From NCBI RefSeq assembly GCF_023715685.1, contig NZ_JAMBOQ010000002.1, positions 434,001 to 498,000 on the forward strand: a DNA stretch of 64,000 nucleotides. The letters run 5' to 3'. This document shows positions 60,632 to 64,000 of the stretch, one piece after another. Under the pieces are notes generated by a model, which was not told where the DNA came from, made no database searches, and saw only the letters and a list, made by a program, of their open reading frames with translations. Both the position numbers and the translations under genes were made by a program. Source of the DNA: Priestia aryabhattai (GTDB lineage: Bacteria; Bacillota; Bacilli; Bacillales; Bacillaceae_H). Positions within the stretch are counted from its first letter, which is position 1. Each line of letters begins with the position of its first letter.

Positions 60632-60661
60632 TCGTACGTATAAAACTAGTATATCGTACGC
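60632..60661. promoter_or_regulatory. Inverted repeat in the ureH promoter region
   Basis: GTACGTATA and TATATCGTAC flank AAACTAG, an imperfect palindrome with CGTACG at both ends, 20-50 bp before ureH. The spacing fits a repressor operator. The regulator is unknown; NikR or a Fur-family nickel regulator are guesses. Confidence 0.4.
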
Positions 60662-60817
60662 TTATGTTTTAATAAACAGAAAATTCTAAACAAAATGTCT
60701 GATCGAGTAGCTAAACAATTCATCAATTTACAATAAGTTACAAATATTAAGGGAGATGTAGTATAAAAATTGTACATTTACAAAAACTATGAGTAAATTA
60801 TTGTGAGGTTGATAACT

Positions 60818-60892
60818 ATGGACAAAATTTCTACCGATATCATACTGTGGAGTTTTTTTATACGTCAAAATGTTGGGATAGAACGTGACTAG
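60818..60892 (+). CDS. Possible 24-residue upstream peptide
   Basis: ATG 60818 follows GTGAGGTTG; the frame encodes MDKISTDIILWSFFIRQNVG and ends at TAG 60890, overlapping the GTG start of the next gene (60885) by 8 bases. Translational coupling is plausible because that gene has no good ribosome site of its own. Confidence 0.35.
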   Translation: MDKISTDIILWSFFIRQNVGIERD

Positions 60893-61346
60893 ACTAGAAG
60901 CTCTTTTATGGAGCATTGCGTTGCCGGGCTTTGGACAATTACTAAACAAAAAACATATTAAAGGAATTTTGTTTATTGTACTTGAATTTCTCATTAATAT
61001 GGGCGCAAATTTTAATGAAGGCATTCGTTTAAGCTTTTTAGGAGAAACAAGGCAGTCCCTAGAGGTAATGAACATGCAGTGGTTAATGTTTTATCCATGT
61101 TTGTATTTCTTTGCAATTTGGGACGCTGTTAAAGAAGCAGAAAACGGCGCATCGAGATTTACATTTATTCCTTTTGTCTCCTGTGCTTATTTTGTTACAG
61201 TAGGCATCATGTATTCCTCAGTGACAACCATCAACGGTGTTTTTATAGGACCAATTTGGCTGCCTATGCTGTCTGTTGTACCCGGGCTTGTTATTGGACT
61301 CATTGTCAAAAAGCTATTAGAAGTGTATATACATAAGAAAAAATAA
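60885..61346 (+). CDS. Multi-pass membrane protein, unknown
   Basis: GTG start at 60885, weak ribosome site, overlapping a possible leader peptide. 153 residues, about four helices. ALLWSIALPGFGQLLNKKHI recalls the TM2-type P-G-x-G-Q-x-Y/N-K motif, and the rest (FYPCLYFFAIWDAVKEAENG) fits that group of small Bacillus membrane proteins. Function unknown. Confidence 0.6.
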   Translation: MTRLEALLWSIALPGFGQLLNKKHIKGILFIVLEFLINMGANFNEGIRLSFLGETRQSLEVMNMQWLMFYPCLYFFAIWDAVKEAENGASRFTFIPFVSCAYFVTVGIMYSSVTTINGVFIGPIWLPMLSVVPGLVIGLIVKKLLEVYIHKKK

Positions 61347-61402
61347 ACGTCATTACAATCTATACATATGTAGATTTTAATGGACGTTTATTTTATTTTT
61401 GT
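61338..61402 (+). terminator. Long imperfect terminator hairpin
   Basis: AAAATAAACGTC-ATT and its inverted copy ending GACGTTTATTTT enclose an inner ATCTA/TAGAT hairpin, followed by a T-rich tail. Confidence 0.6.
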
Positions 61403-61581
61403 TTATAAATAAGTAATAAAGTCTCTTATTTAGGGAACGTACTAACAGTGGCTGTTTTTACATAACTTTAAGAGAAAGTGAACTACTTATAAAAAAGAGC
61501 ACATTGAAAATGGAGAGAATGTGTACAAGCTTATATAATAGCAATTTGACAAAAAGAAGCTGGAGAGAAGGTGAATCGAGG

Positions 61582-62345
61582 ATGATAACAAATGGTATTT
61601 ATCGTTTTTTCTTATCTGGTACATATGCGGAGTTGTCTTGCTTTCCTTTGATTTGCTCCCTTCATGGTTAGAATGAGCAAACGCGGTCTTTTTACACTTG
61701 AGCAGTCTTCTTGCTCTTATTTATCTAGCTAAAGCCTATGGGGTAAGGCGGGCACTGGTCGTTGCGGTATTTGTGACAGGCGCATCTATTTATGTCGAAA
61801 GTCTAGGTGTTAAATATGGATTTTTATTTGGCTCCTACGATTATGAAAAAGATTTTGCCAAAATTTTAGAGGTTCCTCTAACCATTGGTTCTGCTTGGTT
61901 TATGGTTGTGATTACAAGCAGAATATTAGCTTTAGGGATTATGAAGCGTATGGAGCTGCCATTTATTGTCCATGGAGTTGCCTATGCAATCATTAGTTCG
62001 CTATTTGCTGTTATTATGGATTTGGCTATTGATCCTGTTGCCTATGTTGTTAAACAATATTGGGTGTGGGAAGGGGACAGCTTTTATTATAATATTCCTT
62101 TATCTAATTTCTCCGGCTGGTTTTTACTGTCTTTCTTCATTCAGCTGGTCGTATATTTCTTTTTAGCTAAGTCTCCTAAAGAAAAAGAGCCGGTATGGGA
62201 AAGAAGAATGATATTTTTGTATAGTGCAGTCGTCGTGATGTTTGTGATTGTAGCGTTAATAAATGGCCTATGGCTTGTCGTATGGCTGACGATGATTCCT
62301 TTTCTTATTCTTTATATTGTGTATAAAAAGGAGACTCGCTTATGA
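61582..62345 (+). pseudogene. cruF: CruF-like carotenoid hydratase, two lesions
   Basis: The frame that encodes the C-terminal 215 residues (SSLLALIYLAKAYGVRRALV, GASIYVESLGVKYGFLFGSY) is open upstream to 61577. There it reads WYLSFFLIWYICGVVLLSFD then LLPSWLE, TGA (61674-61676), ANAVFL. Relatives have SWLEWANAVF, so TGA replaces TGG. In addition, the ATG at 61582 is one base out of frame with WYLSFF; adding one A after ATGATA restores MINKWYLSFF. CruF-type (DUF422) proteins hydrate bisanhydrobacterioruberin-like carotenoids. A shorter product from TTG 61698 is possible but lacks the first helix. Confidence 0.75.
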
Positions 62346-62884
62346 TTTATCCGAATAAAAACCGAATATTTGAGCGCTTTTTTCAACTGATTCATCATCA
62401 AGTGTATTTTTCTCAGAATTATAAGCAGGAATTCTATGAGCTATTTCAGCAAAAAACGCTTCCAACCGATCCGACTGTTTATATTTGTAACTCTTCATAC
62501 ACCGATAATACGGTGGCTCCGGGTGATAATTTATTTATTTTAGTGAATGCCCCTGCTGTGAAAGAAAAGAATCAAGAAGAAATGAAAGCTTACAGAGAAG
62601 TTGTCTATCGCAAGCTTTCTCATTTTGGTTTAGATATCAAGTCTTCGCTTGTACATGAACGAATTGTCACTCCATATGAAATCGAACAAACATTTGGTGC
62701 ATTTAAAGGCGCTTTTTACGGAGTGAGTTCAAATCGAAAAATGGATAGTTTTCTTCGCCCAAGCAACGTCTCAAAAGATGTTAAAAACTTATATTTTGCA
62801 GGAGGAACGTCTCACCCCGGAGGAGGGTCTCCTATGGTCACGATTAGCGGCATCAATGTAGCTATGCTTATTTCATCTTCCTAA
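62342..62884 (+). pseudogene. crtI: Phytoene desaturase/CrtI-family C-terminal fragment
   Basis: 180 residues equal to the C-terminal third of a CrtI/CrtN-type oxidoreductase (about 490 residues): HHQVYFSQNYKQEFYELFQQ, VYICNSSYTDNTVAPGDNLF, ILVNAPAV and the C-terminal FAD-site NLYFAGGTSHPGGGSPMV. The N-terminal Rossmann GxGxxG domain is missing and not found elsewhere in the window. The fragment has an ATG overlapping the cruF stop and a good site AAAAAGGAGA, so an internal deletion fused an original start to the C-terminus, or the whole 5' part was lost. No activity expected. Confidence 0.75.
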
Positions 62885-63024
62885 TTGATAAATCAGGATT
62901 GTCAAAAAGTTTAGTTTTTTGGTACTATAAGAAAGTGCAGAGGCTGTTAACCCACTGTTCTTACGGATGGAAAAGATGAAAAATATGTTACATAACGAAG
63001 TTGAAAAGGTGATTACATAACTAT

Positions 63025-63753
63025 ATGATTGTATTTACGTGTCTTATTATTATCATAAGCATTATCCGTCCGTACTTGGAAAGCGTGACTGTTAAGCGAA
63101 TTGCTTCAGAAGGCAAAAAAATTCGCTACTACAAAGAACAGTTCTTTTTTTATGTGCTAATTTTACTATTTTATATTGCGGTTATGGTATACCATGCGGT
63201 TCCAATTTCTATGTTAGGATTACAGGGAGTATATCTCGATACGATTCACCGGACGGCTCCGTATCCAGCGTGGGTTGAATATTTGCTGCTTTTAATCTTT
63301 GCCGGCTTTATCATTCTTTCCATTATGCTTCATTGGATGAAAGATCATGGAGAAACGGTTTTTTTAGAACAGGAGATGCCCACGTCAATCGAGGCAACCG
63401 TTCCTAAAACGGAAAGAGAGAAAAAGTGGTGGCTTGCATACAGCGGTATTTCAAGCTTTGTAGAAAGCACCGTCTATTTTCCTAGCTTTTATTTATATAG
63501 TCACTATGTATTAGCCATTCAAAATACATGGGTGTTGGCTATTTTAATTGGTATTGGTTATTTCCTATCACAGCTAGCTTTCCAGCGTGATCGTTTAAGT
63601 ATCCAGACGCTGTTAGTTGGTATCGGGCTAGGCGCTTTATTTATCATGACGAAGTCAGTTGTCATTATGGTCTTGTACTATGGCTTTAGCTTCTTAATTT
63701 ATGATATTTACCAACAAGATCGCAATCTAGTAAAAAGTACAGATGATCACTAA
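63025..63753 (+). CDS. Multi-pass membrane protein, unknown
   Basis: 242 residues with about six to seven helices (FTCLIIIISIIRPYLESV, EQFFFYVLILLFYIAVMVY, AWVEYLLLLIFAGFIILSIM, and C-terminal pairs). The IQNTWVLAILIGIGYFLSQL to MVLYYGFSFLIYDIYQQD part recalls CPBP-type intramembrane proteins, but no E-E-x-x-x-R motif is present. Family not assigned. The site AAAAGGTGAT is 11 bases before ATG 63025. Confidence 0.55.
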   Translation: MIVFTCLIIIISIIRPYLESVTVKRIASEGKKIRYYKEQFFFYVLILLFYIAVMVYHAVPISMLGLQGVYLDTIHRTAPYPAWVEYLLLLIFAGFIILSIMLHWMKDHGETVFLEQEMPTSIEATVPKTEREKKWWLAYSGISSFVESTVYFPSFYLYSHYVLAIQNTWVLAILIGIGYFLSQLAFQRDRLSIQTLLVGIGLGALFIMTKSVVIMVLYYGFSFLIYDIYQQDRNLVKSTDDH

Positions 63754-63792
63754 GAAACAACACGGCATAGAACCGTGTTGTTTCTTTTTTTT
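63753..63792 (+). terminator. Rho-independent terminator
   Basis: AAACAACACGG-catagaa-CCGTGTTGTTT followed by a T run. Confidence 0.85.
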
Positions 63793-63810
63793 ATAATTTA
63801 TAAAAAAAGC

Positions 63811-63839
63811 TTGAAAAGCGCTTTCAATAGTCTTATAAT
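63811..63839 (+). promoter_or_regulatory. Strong sigma-A promoter
   Basis: TTGAAA, 17-bp spacer, TATAAT. It drives the partial gene at 63911. The spacer contains the near-palindrome TTGAAAAGCGCTTTCAA, which is one base too long for a standard cre. Confidence 0.65.
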
Positions 63840-63853
63840 TTAGATAAATCGAT

Positions 63854-63873
63854 TTACTAAACCGGTTTAGTAA
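63854..63873. promoter_or_regulatory. LacI-family-type operator, perfect 20-bp palindrome
   Basis: TTACTAAACCGGTTTAGTAA is a perfect palindrome with the central CG typical of LacI/GalR-family operators. It lies right after the expected transcription start of the promoter at 63811-63839, so it would block elongation or initiation. The regulator is not in the window. Confidence 0.7.
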
Positions 63874-63910
63874 GTGTTTAGTTAATATAATAAGAAAGGT
63901 AGGTCGATTT

Positions 63911-64000
63911 ATGAATAGTATCATTATCCCTTTAAATGCATTTGAAACGACAGGCTATCAGCACACCATGATTCAGCGAATACATGAGCAGCAAGTGCAT
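63911..64000 (+). CDS. 3'-partial gene, perhaps a sugar phosphate isomerase/epimerase
   Basis: ATG 63911 after AGAAAGGTAGG, open to the window end. Only 30 residues are visible: MNSIIIPLNAFETTGYQHTM and IQRIHEQQVH. The start IIIPLNAF resembles some xylose-isomerase-like TIM-barrel proteins. Control by a LacI-type operator suggests sugar metabolism. The assignment is weak. Confidence 0.35.
   Translation, partial: MNSIIIPLNAFETTGYQHTMIQRIHEQQVH

Noticed and set aside
63812..63826. cre site in the last promoter
   Set aside because: TGAAAAGCGCTTTCA has one extra base relative to the consensus on either strand.
60885..64000. Mobile element or phage explanation for the decayed region
   Set aside because: No transposase, integrase, terminal repeats or att-like duplication could be seen.

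Overview
The window is chromosomal DNA of a low-GC, endospore-forming Gram-positive bacterium. Gene content, sequence style and the puc, urease, T-box and spore genes point to Priestia (Bacillus) megaterium or a very close relative. There is no rRNA, tRNA, phage, IS element or CRISPR array. The species call is recognition from memory and was not searched.

Layout. 1-5.2 kb: a glutathionylspermidine-synthase-like gene (5' end outside the window) with a DUF350 membrane protein, small lipoprotein and zinc-ribbon genes, and an NSS-family Na+-dependent transporter with a MetS-like 34-residue partner. 5.2-6.5 kb: a decayed catalase. 6.8-8.5 kb: a secreted NlpC/P60 endopeptidase behind a WalR box, then a thiamine-binding-type protein. 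8.6-15.8 kb: a purine (allantoate/ureidoglycine) catabolism locus, pucR divergent from pucF-pucG, followed by a gamma-glutamyltransferase-like gene and a two-gene CHR transporter. 16.3-21.8 kb: aromatic amino acid genes (DAHP synthase/chorismate mutase, chorismate synthase, prephenate dehydrogenase, EPSP synthase). Two tandem T-boxes precede the first gene and a third precedes the second, all apparently reading a Tyr UAC codon.

22-33 kb: a Rieske oxidoreductase, a CcpA-controlled PHB-depolymerase-like esterase, a CBS protein, a Gly/His/Asn repeat protein, Spo0M, an MpfA-type CNNM/CBS protein with an unexplained attenuated leader, a spore coat protein, Dps behind a PerR box, and several small proteins. 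33-42 kb: a poly-gamma-glutamate hydrolase, a GC-rich dispersed repeat, CopC/CopD copper genes, a GerP-type germination protein, a BmrA-like ABC exporter, a DJ-1/PfpI protein, a broken haem-type membrane protein, a FixH/YtkA lipoprotein, and a MocR regulator divergent from an EamA exporter. 42-54 kb: cell-envelope genes (SpoVB-like flippase, class A PBP, deacetylase-DedA-glycolipid synthase operon, LysM-3D protein, and an NlpC/P60 protein that has lost its catalytic residues) plus mhqD and a nitroreductase. 54-60 kb: a complete urease operon ureABCEFGD with a convergent UreH/NicO-type transporter gene. 60.6-64 kb: membrane proteins, a decayed carotenoid pair (cruF, crtI) and the start of a gene under a LacI-type operator.

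Themes. Nitrogen scavenging links the puc locus and urease, each with a TnrA/GlnR-type box but in different promoter positions. Several genes are visibly decaying: catalase, a GNAT acetyltransferase, the haem-type protein, cruF, crtI and a glycosyltransferase stub. No single novel defence or mobile system was found. The most unusual items are the catalytically dead NlpC/P60 protein, the orphan leader RNA upstream of mpfA, the triple tyrosine T-box arrangement and the hybrid puc/GGT/CHR operon.
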